From positions 682,001 to 746,000 of the forward strand of contig NC_091968.1 of NCBI RefSeq assembly GCF_036711975.1: 64,000 bases of DNA, in the 5' to 3' direction. Source of the DNA: Onthophagus taurus (Eukaryota; Arthropoda; Insecta; Coleoptera; Scarabaeidae). A program made the position numbers and the translations under genes. The notes beneath the pieces were generated by a model. That model was not told the origin of the DNA. It did not search any database and saw only the letters and a list, made by a program, of their open reading frames with translations. The first letter of the stretch is position 1. Every line of letters begins with the position of its first letter. Of the stretch, positions 32,625-44,597 are shown piece after piece.

Positions 32625-33582
32625 ATGATTAAATTACTTTTCTTTGGTGTTCTTTTCACCGCAACGATTGCGCTTTCTTCTCAGGTGAGTTAATTTTTCT
32701 TTTTTTTTGGGATTTTTCGATTTGTTTTACAACTTTTTTCAATAGTTAAGAGGTAGTTCAATAGGTAATCAAAAAGATTTTCATTATATGATTTATTTAA
32801 TGCTATGGTGTAATCTATTTAGAAAATAAATGTTTTAGTTATCTGATGCTATTTTAACGACACTTAAAAGATAAGCTAAATTACTTTAAAACTGTCTTGT
32901 TATTTACCCATAAGCATAGATTTACCTCATTAAAAAAAATCCTAACTAACAAATTCGTTTTAATTCGAATCATTTTAATCGACTCATTCTTCTAGGAACC
33001 CCTTAAAGTCTCCATTTTCTATGAGGCACTTTGTCCGGATAGCATCAGTTTCATCGCCCAACAGTTTGCACCAAATTACGATACTTTAGCCGAGAAAATA
33101 ACTGTTGATTTTCTCCCTTATGGTTTAGGTTCAGTGAGTAATCACCACTTTACTATAAATTAAAATTAAATCAAATTTTAATTTTTTAGCATGAATTGAT
33201 TAATGGTGTATGGCACTTTCAATGCCAACACGGTGAAAATGAATGTTACGGAAATATGATGCAAGCTTGCGGATTAAATGAAACCAACGACCAAGCCATA
33301 AAAGCTAAATTTATTATTTGCGTTATGTCTGCAAGCAACCCTGCGAGTACTGCTTTAATGGAGGAATGTGCTATTGCAAGCGGAATTAGTTGGAATAATA
33401 TGGTGGAGTGTTCTAAGAATGGTGTTGGGGCGACACTTTTGGCTGCTTATGGTGATCGGACTCACGCCGTTGAACCATGGATGACTTTTGTTCCAACTAT
33501 TATTTATAACGATGTTTACGATGCCGATAAACAAGATAAGTCGTTAGTTGATTTCTTGAATACTGTGTTAAACCAATTATAA
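32625..33582 (+). CDS. GILT-like lysosomal thiol reductase 2
   Basis: Three exons, 32625-32684, 32996-33133 and 33190-33582, 196 aa, with the exon lengths and phases of GILT-1 and very similar sequence, so a recent tandem duplicate. Signal peptide MIKLLFFGVLFTATIALSSQ; active-site region FYEALCPDS (C33, S36); signature CQHGENECYGNMMQAC; HAVEPWMTFVPTIIYND. In-frame and with consensus splice sites throughout. AATAAA follows near 33629. Same family role and CXXS caveat as its neighbour. Confidence 0.92.
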
Positions 33583-33966
33583 ATAAAATAAGAAAGGGCA
33601 AACACTTTTAATGCCGTATTTGAGATATTAATAAAACTTTAATATTGCAATTTGAATTTAAAAAATACTCCTATTTTGTAGCTTACTTTCCTCAGCAATT
33701 ATTTCTCGTTGATTGAGAAACCCATCTTTATAGATAAATAATCAGTTCAAATAAATTAGCACTTTAGGTATTCCCCTCAATAATTTAAAAGAATATATCC
33801 AAATTTATCTTTACTGTTTGTATACATACATAAATAGATGATTGTCAAATCCATGACAAAATACCAAAAAATTGACCTTTAGTGTCAAGATAATCTTTCA
33901 ATCGTTAATTATAAATCTTTGTTTGGGTTAGTTCTCTTTCAATTTTCATAAATCTTCCACATTAAC

Positions 33967-34676
33967 ATGTTCTTATTAACATTATTCTTGGTTTTAATCC
34001 CACAAACTATATCACAGGTAAATTTGATTTACACCAACAACATTTTCATTTAATTTCTTAACGTTTTAGACACCTCGTTTAAAAATGTCGATTTATTACG
34101 AATCTTTATGCAGCGATAGCGTAAATTTCATCAAAAATCAACTCGCCCCAAATTACGATGCAATCAAAAAAGACGTCGATTTCGATTTAATCCCATTTGG
34201 AAAAGCCACGGTAAATCAAATGATTCAACAAAAAATTATTTTAATATTTCCAATCGTAGCATAGTAAGAAATTGGATGACGATTGGACGTTTTTGTGTCA
34301 ACACGGTCCTCAAGAATGTAATGGAAATATGTTACAAGCGTGCGGATTAAAATTCGCCGCGAATCAAGACGACAAAATTAATTTTGTAAACTGTGTCATG
34401 TCCGCAAAAAATCCTTCAGCAAAAACGACAACGAAAAAATGCGCCGAATCTAATGGTATTTCATGGGATGATTTACATAATTGTTACAATAGTAAAGTAG
34501 GAAGGGAATTATTAGCGCGAAACGGCGATAAAACTTATAACGTTCAACCTTCAATAAATTTTATTCCAACAATCATTTTTGATAATAAATACGATTATTA
34601 TCTTCAAAATCGGGCGATGTACGATTTAAAAGGAACTGTAAAGGGTTTGGTTGATGATTTAAATAGGATAAATTAA
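33967..34676 (+). CDS. GILT-like lysosomal thiol reductase 3 (diverged)
   Basis: Three exons, 33967-34017, 34070-34210 and 34260-34676, about 202 aa. Introns are only 52 and 49 bp. Signal peptide MFLLTLFLVLIPQTISQ; active-site region YYESLCSDS (C31, S34), again CXXS; signature CQHGPQECNGNMLQAC at 77-92; NVQPSINFIPTIIFDN conserved. The C-terminus is longer than in the other two and ends in VDDLNRIN. Much more diverged, so an older duplicate. Convergent with mRpL46, 156 bp between the stops. Confidence 0.9.
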
Positions 34677-34832
34677 AAATATAAAAAATTTTTTTATTTG
34701 AGTTTAAATAATCTTTTATTACTCAACCCTTCAAGAATATTGTAAGATTATTTAAAAAATTAATTAAATGTCAAAATGTATGCAACCAAACATACATCTT
34801 TAAATTAATTATCACTTTTAATTTTAAATAAA

Positions 34833-35827
34833 TTAATTTTCATCTATTAAAAATTGTGATAACCTCTCATAATAACCATTATGTAACTCATTTTTTAATT
34901 CATTTCTATCCAGCCACTTGTAATCGGAAATTTGCTTATTAATATTTCCGTTTGTGTATCGACCAAAATAAAAGAAAATCTTAAACATTTTAATTCATCA
35001 TTATCTTTCCTCTAAATTATTTTTAAAACTTACCTTAGCACCCACACAACTTTGTTTTTCTTTTAGGTTCCCTGGATATTTATATTTGTAAACCCCGCAA
35101 GGTGCGTTACCGTGAATTTGAACTTTAAAATCACCTCCGAAAGTTTCTTTAATTACCCTATCGGCAGCCTAAAATATATCATTACATAAAAATTAATTTC
35201 ATTTTATTATTATGACAACCTGTCGCATATTTTCACCATCCTTCCTAAGACCTTGTGGTAACAAATAATGATCTTTATTACCAATTTTTTGTTTCATAAC
35301 AAACACTAAATGTTTATCAAGTTTTCTATTTAACGATTTAACATTATTTTTCTTATCACACTCGGTGATTTTTTCAGCTACTTTAAATCTTTTTAATTCC
35401 TCTCTACTAGCATCGAAAAAATCTTGGGCAGTTTGTTTTAACGCCATATCAACATCACCATCACCTTTTTTAAGCTGCTCCGCTTGTATCCTATTAAGAA
35501 ATTTAATAATTACAAAAATTTACTTCATTTTACTGTCTAACTTACAAATCTTGTTCGTGTCTTATTTCATGATTGGATTTATGACTCCTTTCCAATTCGA
35601 CTTTATCCAAGTACTTTTTAAAGTTTTCTTGTAAACCCGTCGATGGCGGAGCTAACGTTGGCCGTCTTTCGATGCAGACAGCCGAGATAAGATCCCATTT
35701 TTGAGAAGTTAAAGTTGAGGACTCTAAATTTTTAGATTATAACCTTCATTTGATGTTACTTTAAAACAAATTTACCTCTAATTGATGTTTTTGTTAAACG
35801 AAATACTTGAAAAGAGTTTCTTAACAT
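34833..35827 (-). CDS. mRpL46: Mitochondrial large ribosomal subunit protein mL46
   Basis: Five exons read from splice sites: 35827-35776, 35723-35546, 35490-35220, 35168-35034, 34979-34833; phases join, 260 aa (human about 279). Starts MLRNSFQVFRLTKTSIR, a plausible mitochondrial presequence. WDLISAVCIERRPTLAPPST and KVELERSHKSNHEIRH match the mL46 N-terminal part; the Nudix-like domain follows (SLNRKLDKHLVFVMKQKIG, LLPQGLRKDGENMRQAADR, GNAPCGVYKYKYPGNLKEKQ, VGAKIFFYFGRYT) and it ends SQFLIDEN. Structural protein of the mitoribosome, no Nudix catalysis expected. An ATAACCTCA motif (inverted) lies about 50 bp upstream. Confidence 0.93.
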
Positions 35828-36557
35828 TTTTATAACAAAATAAAAATGATTTAAATAATTCTTATTTTGAGGTTATGTTAGAATTGAGGTTAAGTTTCAA
35901 GTTTAAAAATATTTTTAAATAACATTATATTTAATTTATGTAATAATTAAATTCGTCTTTACGAATTCGAATTGTTTTAAGAATACAAAGAAATTTTAAT
36001 ATTTCAAGTTTTAATTTTGATTTTATTTAAAAAATATTATTGCGCCATCTAATGGTGTAAAATTGAAATAAATTAAATTTATTTTTTCTTTTGTATTTGA
36101 AGCAATATAAATTTATATTATCGTAGAAATGAATTATGTATCATTTTTTTTATAAAATTTACTAAACAAAGTTTAATTTATATTCATTTGATAATATATT
36201 TGAAATTATTATAATAGACACCTATTGACATAATATAGAACTAAATTGACAGTATTGACTTAAATTTCAACTTTCAAGAATCATTTCCAGAACATTTCAA
36301 TTTTTTCTCTGATTTATTCCTTAATCTTTATTAAAACACATTTAAAATAGAAATTTAATCATGTACTTTAGACTTGTACGTTGTGTTTGAAGAAAAAATT
36401 TAATATGGGGAATTCCTAAGGTATTACAAAAAATAATTCTAATTTGATCAATTTTGATGTAAAAGTGATTGATTTTTTAAGAATTTTCTGGAAATTTGGA
36501 ATTAATAAAGTTTGAAAATCTGTTCGCACTCGCTGCGCACACTTGGTTTTCCTCAGG
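35828..36557. other. Divergent intergenic region mRpL46 / CAP gene
   Basis: AT-rich. Near mRpL46 it holds TTTTGAGGTTATGTTA and ATTGAGGTTAAG, inverted forms of the ATAACCTCA promoter motif. The remainder shows no ORF or repeat. It may contain a non-coding first exon of the CAP gene. Confidence 0.5.
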
Positions 36558-36647
36558 GGCGCCGCTTATCGACCGACAACACGTTGCGTCAGTCTTCCGT
36601 GGAAGCCCTCGCGAACGGGATGCTGGATCCCGGAAAATTTCGGTGCC

Positions 36648-38137
36648 ATGTCCTTCTGTCCGGCGGCCTCGAACAGCCTTTCGTTGGGGGGCGTCTCAGA
36701 CTGCCCCCTTTCCGCTACTTCAACTAGTAGAGTCCCCGTTAGTCGGCGACTTTTAAGCGCTTCCATACAACAGGAGCCCCAATTCGCCGTCCTTCCATCG
36801 GCCTCCGTTTATCAACCGAGCAGAAAACGCGAAGAGGCACATGCTTTACAAAATTTACGAAGACGCGTGCAATCTTTAAGAATTGTTCACGCTAAAACAG
36901 GGAGTGAAACTGCGAAATCAAATAATGGGAATGATGGGGAATTGCAACAGGAGGAGCTTGACAATCGTCCGCAACTTTTACATAAGGTTTATTAATTAGA
37001 TATTTAACTTATAAATGAATGTTTAAAGTTTATTACTTTTTAATGGAAAATGTGTATATTAAGGGGTTAAAATTGCTTTTTGCGGTCAATTATTGCCACG
37101 AACTTTGCGTGCTTAACGTGTTCATTAACATATATGGCTGGTTGGAAGTGTAAAAGTTAATCTGTGGCAATAAATTAACTTAATCGTTTTATTTTATTCC
37201 ACTTTAAATTTTATTTCTTTTTCAGATTCTTTCTAACCGTCCAGTTAGCATGGTTTTAGACATTTCTGATTTGCGAACAGCTTGGAAAGACAGCGATTTT
37301 ATTACAGATTGTCTTTGTTGGCACAATGTGTACCGACAAAGACACACATCTCCAGCACTTTCAATGTCTTCTGAAGTAAATAACTAATATTTGTTATACC
37401 AAAAATTCTTTGTAACAATTTTTTTAATTTTTAGTTGTGTCATTTAGCACAAACTTGGGCAAATCATTTGGCTCATACGAATCGTTTTTATTACCGTAAT
37501 GATAAAGATATTGGTCAGAATTTATTCTGTAGGCCATCGACTCCGCTTCAAAACGACGTTTCCGGTACGGAAGTTGCTTCGTATTGGTATAGTGCCGTGA
37601 GACAGTACGATTACGGAAAGGAACCCGATGTTTTGCACGCCAATGTAAATGCGGGTGAGTTCTTAATTTAAAACTAAGAACTGTACGCACGCAAGAACTG
37701 TCAAAACGTGTAACCCGCACCCTCTTGCTTTTTGAATATGCATAGCGTGCGAACCTTCAACTTTGGCTTGTATTTGAAAATTGATTTTCTTTAATCAACT
37801 TTTTTTTAACTCTTTCAATCACATCTAAATACACAAAAAATCACAATTTGATTTATTTTTTTTATTTTTAGGACACTTTACACAGTTAGTTTGGAGAAGT
37901 TCAAAATATTTTGGCGTTGGAAAAGCGAGATCGAGATCGGGAAAAGTGGTAGTGGTGGCGCATTACGCCCCAGTTGGAAACATATCAGGTGCTTATAAAT
38001 ATAACGTTTTGCCTCCGGTTGACGAATATCCGGCTTTGCCCGCCCCTCAAAAGCCGAGATTAATCCTATCGACGGGAAGCACGGAAACGGATTCAAGCGA
38101 AAATACGACGACAACGAGTAGTAGTTGTAAGAGATAG
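36648..38137 (+). CDS. GAPR-1-like CAP superfamily protein
   Basis: Exons 36648-36986, 37226-37375, 37435-37654 and 37872-38137, in phase, 324 aa from the first in-frame ATG (GCCATGT). The CAP domain is in exons 2-4: CWHNVYRQRHTSPAL, CHLAQTWANHLAHTNRF, IGQNLF, the CAP1 motif GHFTQLVWRSS, and GVGKARSRSGKVVVVAHYAP followed by GNISGAYKYNVLPP, as in Golgi-associated GAPR-1/GLIPR2 rather than secreted CAPs. No signal peptide. Exon 1 encodes a GC-rich, low-complexity N-terminus unlike its surroundings; the frame is open back to 36516, and TTTTCCTCAG before 36559 could be an acceptor for an upstream exon, so the true start is uncertain. Ser/Thr-rich tail. Confidence 0.85.
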
Positions 38138-38541
38138 CAATGAAAAGTTAGTACAAAAGAAAATTGTAAATTAATAAGAAGGAAAAAGAAGAAATGAAGG
38201 AGAAAAAACGTAATTAGAAGAAAATTCTTCTTTAACTTTGTATTTTTTAGGATTATAAGTCACTCAATTTTTAAATTTTTGGGAAATTTTCAATGAAGAT
38301 TTTTTTATCACGTTCGCTACCGACGCACAGTGGAGTATTTGACCCAAATTGTCGATCAAAATTATTATATTAGTGATAAATTATTGTCATCAAAAGCAAA
38401 GCTTATTGAAATTGGGTTGGTAATTATCTAAAAATGGAAAAATGAAACAAAAATATTTAATAGGTAATTAATAATTTTATTAGTATTTTTTATGTAGTAA
38501 AAAAGTAATTAATATATTGTATTTTTTTAATAAGACGAAAA

Positions 38542-40817
38542 TTAAGTCGCATCTCGCTCTTCTTCATCTGACTCTTCGTCACCTTCGCTAGTTTCATCTT
38601 TGTCCTCCGCATCCCATGGAAGTAACATTTTAATTGTCTCCGGCCTGAACGGTTTTGACTTTTTAATAGATTTAGGTCTACTGCAGCTTAAAAATGGATC
38701 TGATGTTAACAAAAGGCGATTCATGACATCCAGGTTGCACTGGACCCGGCAAAATTTAAGTGAATATTTTTCCCTGTACTGACGGAAATGTTTATTTCTG
38801 CTCTCTGCCGCCTCTTCTGATAGAGCTCCTATAGGCAACAGTGCTTTTTCTATTACTGTTGGGCCATGTATCAAAATTTTATGGAGGGTTGGTGACATGG
38901 GGTACCAGTAATACAACTGGATGTAGAGCTTAGCCGTATATCGACAGTACTCTGAAAATTTATTTACGTCAATTTTATGACCACTGGATATTACTTCCAG
39001 AATTGTAGCCAATCTTTCAATGAGGGTTTGGTCGATTCCTGTTATACTTGCCGAGGTTTCTACGTTAGAGAAGAATCTTCCATCGTTGCTGTTGCCGTAG
39101 TTGGCTTTAGGTACGTCAACGATTTGGCCAAGTTCTTTTCTAAACTTTTCTTGAATAATTTGCTTCCGTTCTTTTATAATATTCTTTTCTGATTCTGTTC
39201 TTGTTTGCCACTTTTTTATTGTAATTTTATACGAAATCGACAATCCAAACTCCAAGTTTTCTGAGTTTATAGGTGCTTTTTCAGATTTTTCCAAATCATT
39301 GAAATCTTTTGACGTAAGCGTACATTTGTAACATCACATGGTCGAGCCTGTATTGGTAGCGGCATTACAGACTTTACCATCTACCATGGTAAATAACATT
39401 TTATGGTTGACCGTCACTTCTTTGTCTCCGATATTATTTTCGGTTGTACTTAAATGTTTTATCTGCTCTTTGTGATAATTAATTTCCTCATTTGTCACAT
39501 CTTTCGATTCCCTGATAAATCTGATTCTCATTGGTCGGCAAAAACGTGGTGAGGAGGGTTTTGCCAAATTACTTTCTTATTTTTCTTACAAATAAGGTGA
39601 AGAGGTACTAGTGACGACTGGAAAATGTTGGAATCGGAATCGCTGCTATTTGAAAATGTTTGTTTGAATTGTGCTTGTTGAGAGCCATCACAACCCCATT
39701 TATACGTCAGCTCCAAGGATGCCAATTCTTTTCGTGTGAGAGATATCAAAACTTCTTCTAGGTAAATAATTAATCGCTTTGCAGTATGATCTGCTAATGC
39801 TTGTAATTTAATTTCCGCACACGTTTCAGTAACACGATAAGCATTCGAGTCTGGATAACAATCTTGTTTTGCTCTCTGTAGAAGTGAATAAGAGGGATAT
39901 AGTTTTCTTGAGCTTTCTCTAATAATTTCATATTGTTTTCGTGTCAATGAAGCTTCTACAAACATAGATAACGCTTGTGTTGGTGTTAACTTTTCGGGCT
40001 CAGACGTCTCACTCTTTCTAAAAGCTTTCTTATATTTATTACCACGTGGCGGCGATGACATGATGTCCTTTACCACTTGTGCTCCACTCACATTTCCAAA
40101 TTTTCGAAGAGCCATTTGACCAGCAAACAAGAGAGCTTCAGCTTCATTCTCCTTCCTCAAAAATGTTGTTTTGCGACGTTTACTGCAATCGCTTAAATCT
40201 TCAAAAGCGCTTTCCGAACGACCACCTATATTCGACATACATTTCTGCGTTATTTTAACAGTCCCTTGCAACCAATTACGATTTTTTTCTAAGAACGCTT
40301 TTTCTGTACGATTAGCAGCTTGCCATTTAGTTGCTTTTCCTTATCCGCGAACGTTCGCCGTTTTATGATGTTTCTTTCCACTATATCCAATTTCTTCGCA
40401 AAATCTCTACCATTACATTGTTTTGTAAGATTATATATGCCTTCTCGAGTCAAGACATTGAAACCAACATAATCTAAAACGAGGAACAGCTTAGAATAGT
40501 AAAGGGCGTACCAAAAATAAGTATGTCTTGCCTACATACTATTAGTTTAATTTATTTTTTTTTAATATTTTAGGCAGTTTCTGGCAGTAGTTGTTTATAA
40601 TATAGTAGAGTAAATTCTTCAAACAAAAAAATGTGAAAATAAATAAAATCGGGAAGAGCCTGGAAATAAAACAAAAACTCTTCGTAATATAGAAGAAAAA
40701 CAAAAATAAATACTAAACATGCACAAATAGAATAAATAAAAAATAACTAAGACTATAGAATTAAACTTGAAAAAGTACTTGATTCTATTTATACATACCT
40801 GGGTCTGTAACATCCAT
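38542..40817 (-). pseudogene. Transib transposase, broken
   Basis: A short first exon (40817-40799, MDVTDP) and an acceptor before 40473 (TTTTAG|ATTATG) start the gene. Then DYVGFNVLTREGIYNLTKQC, TVKITQKCMSNIGGRSESA, KWGCDGSQQAQFKQTFS (first catalytic Asp), MLFTMVDGKVCNAATNT (second Asp), and SEEAAESRNKHFRQYREKY (catalytic Glu region). The three acidic motifs are those shared with the RAG1 core. Breaks: a frame change near 40350, another near 39540, a stop right after the second-Asp region, and an internal loss after LEFGLS. Confidence 0.9.
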
Positions 40818-43313
40818 TACAAAAATTTTCACTGCTCACTGTACAATATCGCTTATTGGTCATGAGATTATTTGTCTCACTCGGAGTTCTTTTGTTCCAA
40901 CTTTAATATATTTCGTCGAGACAGATGCGCGCCATTTTCGAGGAAAATTGATGGTGGTGGCGTTCTTGTTGCAGTGAGGAGTCATTTTCAGGCATCATTG
41001 TTGCAGAGTTTCAGCTCGGGTGCGGAGGATCTGTGGGTTGAAGTTAAGTGCGCGGCTAGGCGTTTACTCCTGTGTTGTGTGTATCTGCCACCTGGCGAGT
41101 TAGAACCTTTGATCATGTTTCTACAGAAATTGATACTTATCAGGGACTCTGTCCCTGAAAATACCACTTTAGTTATTACAGGTGATTTCAACTTGCCCTC
41201 AATCTCGTTGCGGCGGCGGGCGGAGTCAGGGATTCTTGAACCCGCTGGTGAAGCCGGTGCTCGTGCCAGACAATTTGTAGAGGCTTTTGAATATTGCAAC
41301 TTATTTCAATTTAACCATTTATACAATGAAAACTTTAGAATACTTGATCTCATTTTGTGTAACATTGACACTGTACGGGAAATTAAATGTTGTCCGGATC
41401 CGTTGGTTAAGCCGGATCGTCATCACCCCGCCATTGAATTTGTTGTTGTCAACGTTCAATTGCGTTGTTTTCATGATGGTCCTTCAATTAAATATTTTTA
41501 TAACAAAGCTGACTATGTAGCGATTAACGATGCTCTTTGCGCGATCGACTGGTCGGAACGATTTGATGGTCGTGGGATTGAGGAAGTTGTTAGAGCCTTC
41601 TATGATGCGGTTAACGATCTCGTCAGCACTCATGTTCCGCATAAACCCGTGTCTAAATGTCGTTTTCCACCATGGTATTCTCCATCCACAGTAAGAGTCA
41701 TTCGTGAGAAACTTAAAGCTCATCGTAATTGGAAGAGGTTTAGCAACAATAACTATTATTTGTCTTTTACTATTCTCCGTAAACGTTCTAAAGTTTTGAT
41801 TAAATCTGACTATCAGAAGTACTTGCGCTCGGTCCAAGAAAATTTGATTGAGCGCCCTGATCATTTGTGGTCTTTCGTTAAAAATAGGAGGGGTGGATGT
41901 GCCGGTATTCCCACTCACATGAGGCTTGGTAATGAGGTCGCGGATAATATCCTTGATGTGTGTTCTCTGTTTTCACGTTATTTTAATGAGGCATTTGTCG
42001 GCGCTACCATTGCTAACCGGACTGGTTCAGCCGGTATTCTCCCGTGGTTTACTGAGGAAAATGTGTTGTTCGTTCTTAATGAAGTCGATCCTAAAGCTGG
42101 AGCTGGTCCTGATAATTTACCTGGTAACTTTATTAGACACTGCGCGAATGGTCTATCTAAACCGCTATTTTTAATCTTTTCCTTGTCCTTACGTATTGGT
42201 TCCTTTCCTGGTGAGTGGAAGAGGGGATTTGTGCTGCCGGTTTTTAAGTCCGGTGACAGGGGTGACGTCTCTAAATACCGCCCGATTACTATCTTGTCAT
42301 TGGTTTCGAAAGTTTTTGAAAAAATCATATATTCTTATTTACTTTACCTCTTGAAACCTAGCCTGATTACGGAACAACATGGTTTTTTACCGGGTAAATC
42401 GGTGGAAACTAACCTAGTTTATTATACTAATTTTATTCATAATTCCCTCAATTGTTCCAATCAGGTCGATGCGGTTTACACCGATTTTAGTAAAGCCTTT
42501 GACAAGATAGATCATAATATTCTGATGCAGAAATTAAGTACCTTTAATGTACCGCAAGGTCTTTTGACATGGTTGGGATCGTACGTAACGGGTCGTTGTC
42601 AGGCGGTGAGGATTGGTGGGGTTACATCCTCATATAACCCTGTCACATCGGGTGTTCCGCAGGGTTGGCCCTATCCTCTTTGTGGCGTATATTAATGACA
42701 TTTCTTCTTGCTTTAAACATGCAAAATTCCTGTTGTATGCGGATGATTGCAAAATATTTTCTAACATTACAAACAAATGTGATTCCGAAAATCTTCAGGA
42801 GGATCTAGACCGGTTCCAGCTTTACTGCGCTGATAACGGCCTGTTCCTGAACTATGATAAGTGTTCTAAAATTACTTTCACACGTAAACGTTATCCACTA
42901 AACAATTCGTATACAGGTGTCCCAGACCACCCGTACCAGCCAATTTATTCGGAAACGGTGAGTCCTAGAGAGTTGAAATAAAAAATTCGTCAACTAAAGC
43001 AGACACTCTCCTTCTAGATAGTGTGTTACGACCGACCAACAACATCCGGAAGTGGGTGCAATTGAGTAGTACTTTAATATTTTATATGTAAAGAGGGGTC
43101 AATTACGATATCATCGTAAAGAACTCTTCAATAGAAATCTCTTTCGCTTGAAAAAAATTTTTATATTGCTAATCGTTTTCGAAATAATAAACCCTAATTG
43201 TTGGTACTTTTTACCGGTGTTATTTAAGTTGACAAATAGATGTCGCTATTCGTCGTTTTGAAAAATCGTGTAATTTAGAAATGGCTGGTTAATAACAAGA
43301 AATTGTTTTTACT

Positions 43314-43347
43314 CAAGGACAGTAGAATTAGATTCTACTGTCCTTGG
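43314..43347. mobile_element. 34-bp palindromic mini-insertion with 8-bp duplication
   Basis: CAAGGACAGTAGAAT, TAG, then the exact inverted arm ATTCTACTGTCCTTG, plus one G, flanked by TTTTTACT (43306-43313 and 43348-43355). The other TIR arm of the host mariner (near 44805) has a single TTTTTACT-equivalent and no insert, so this is a real insertion. CAAGG ends and an 8-bp duplication are hAT-like; it may be a minimal internal-deletion hAT relic. Confidence 0.8.
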
Positions 43348-43563
43348 TTTTTACTAACAAAATGAATAAAATAACAAGGAGTTTTTTTTACCACAGAAGG
43401 ATATTACAAAACACTAAATAATAAAACTTAATAAATTAAAGTAAAAATACCAGTTCTTATTAAACAAATGAATAAAATAACTATGGAAAGGAATTATTTG
43501 GACGACAAAACGACACAAAACGCTCAATCTAATAAAAAATTAACAAAATCAAGATAACAAAGA

Positions 43564-44597
43564 TTATAAATGTTCAAATTGTCTACCATTTTGAGCAACA
43601 CATTTTTCAAGCCGGAGCCTTACACTATCTACTGCATTTAAAATTTCTCTTGCACTTAAATTCTGACACGCTTCTTGAATTCTGTTCTTCATTTCTTCCT
43701 TTGTTGTTGGTCGATGTTTATAAACTAAATTCTTAAGTCGACCCCAAAGATAGAAATCAAGAGGGGTGAAATCGGGTGATCGTGCTGGCCACGCCACACA
43801 ACCTCCTCTTCCAATCCATCGCCCAGGGAATTTTTGGTCACAAATCGCACGAGATACCGCAGCATAATGTGCTGGGCAGCCATCTTGTTGTAGCCACAAT
43901 CTCCTCCTTATTGCTAGTGGAATGTCACCCAACAAATCATGCTGCAATGTGCCAGCAAGAAATTCCGCATACCTGCGACCATTGAGAGTGCCATCAAAAT
44001 AAAAGGGCCCAATTATGGTGTCGCCCAAAATCCCGCACCACACATTTAGAGACCACAGATTTTGATTGTTCATTTCAACCATCCAATGGGGGTTAACTTC
44101 TGACCAGTAGTGGGCATTGTGCAGGTTTAACTGCCCATTACTTTTAAATGTCGCTTCATCTGTCCAAAGGATATTCCGATGAAAAAATTGAGTTTGGCCT
44201 AATAACCAATTACAAAATTGTAATCGGTTATTAAAATCTTGATCTCTTAATTCTTGGCAAAGATTTACATGATAAGCGTAAAATTTATTTTCTTTTAATA
44301 TCCGTTGGACTGAGCCATATCACGGACGGATAAATGAGGGTATAACTCAACACCGGCTATTACCTCCGCTGTTCGATTGTCTTGCACGGTTCTTTTTATT
44401 CTGTGTCTGATGTTGTGATTAGGACGAACTACCCCAAATCGCTTAACTCTACAAGCAAGACGACTGAAGACATGACGACTTTGCTGTGGTCGGTAAGGAA
44501 AGAGCTCGGCATACAATCTTTCGGCAGCCCGAAAATTTTGTCTGCATTCCCCCAATAACATCAACATGTCATACGCTTCTTCATTGTTGAAAGGCAT
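43564..44597 (-). pseudogene. Mariner transposase remnant in the LINE-nested element
   Basis: N-terminal frame 44597-44295 (MPFNNEEAYDMLMLLGECRQ, helix-turn-helix type) and C-terminal frame 44082-43564 (NVWCGILGDTIIGPFYF; LWLQQDGCPAHYAAVSRAI; WPARSPDFTPLDFYLWG, with second and third acidic residues present). Between them the frame shifts; the first-Asp region near 44160 (TDEATFKSNGQLN) is readable in a third frame. Two breaks or so. Same subgroup as elements 1 and 4. Confidence 0.87.
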
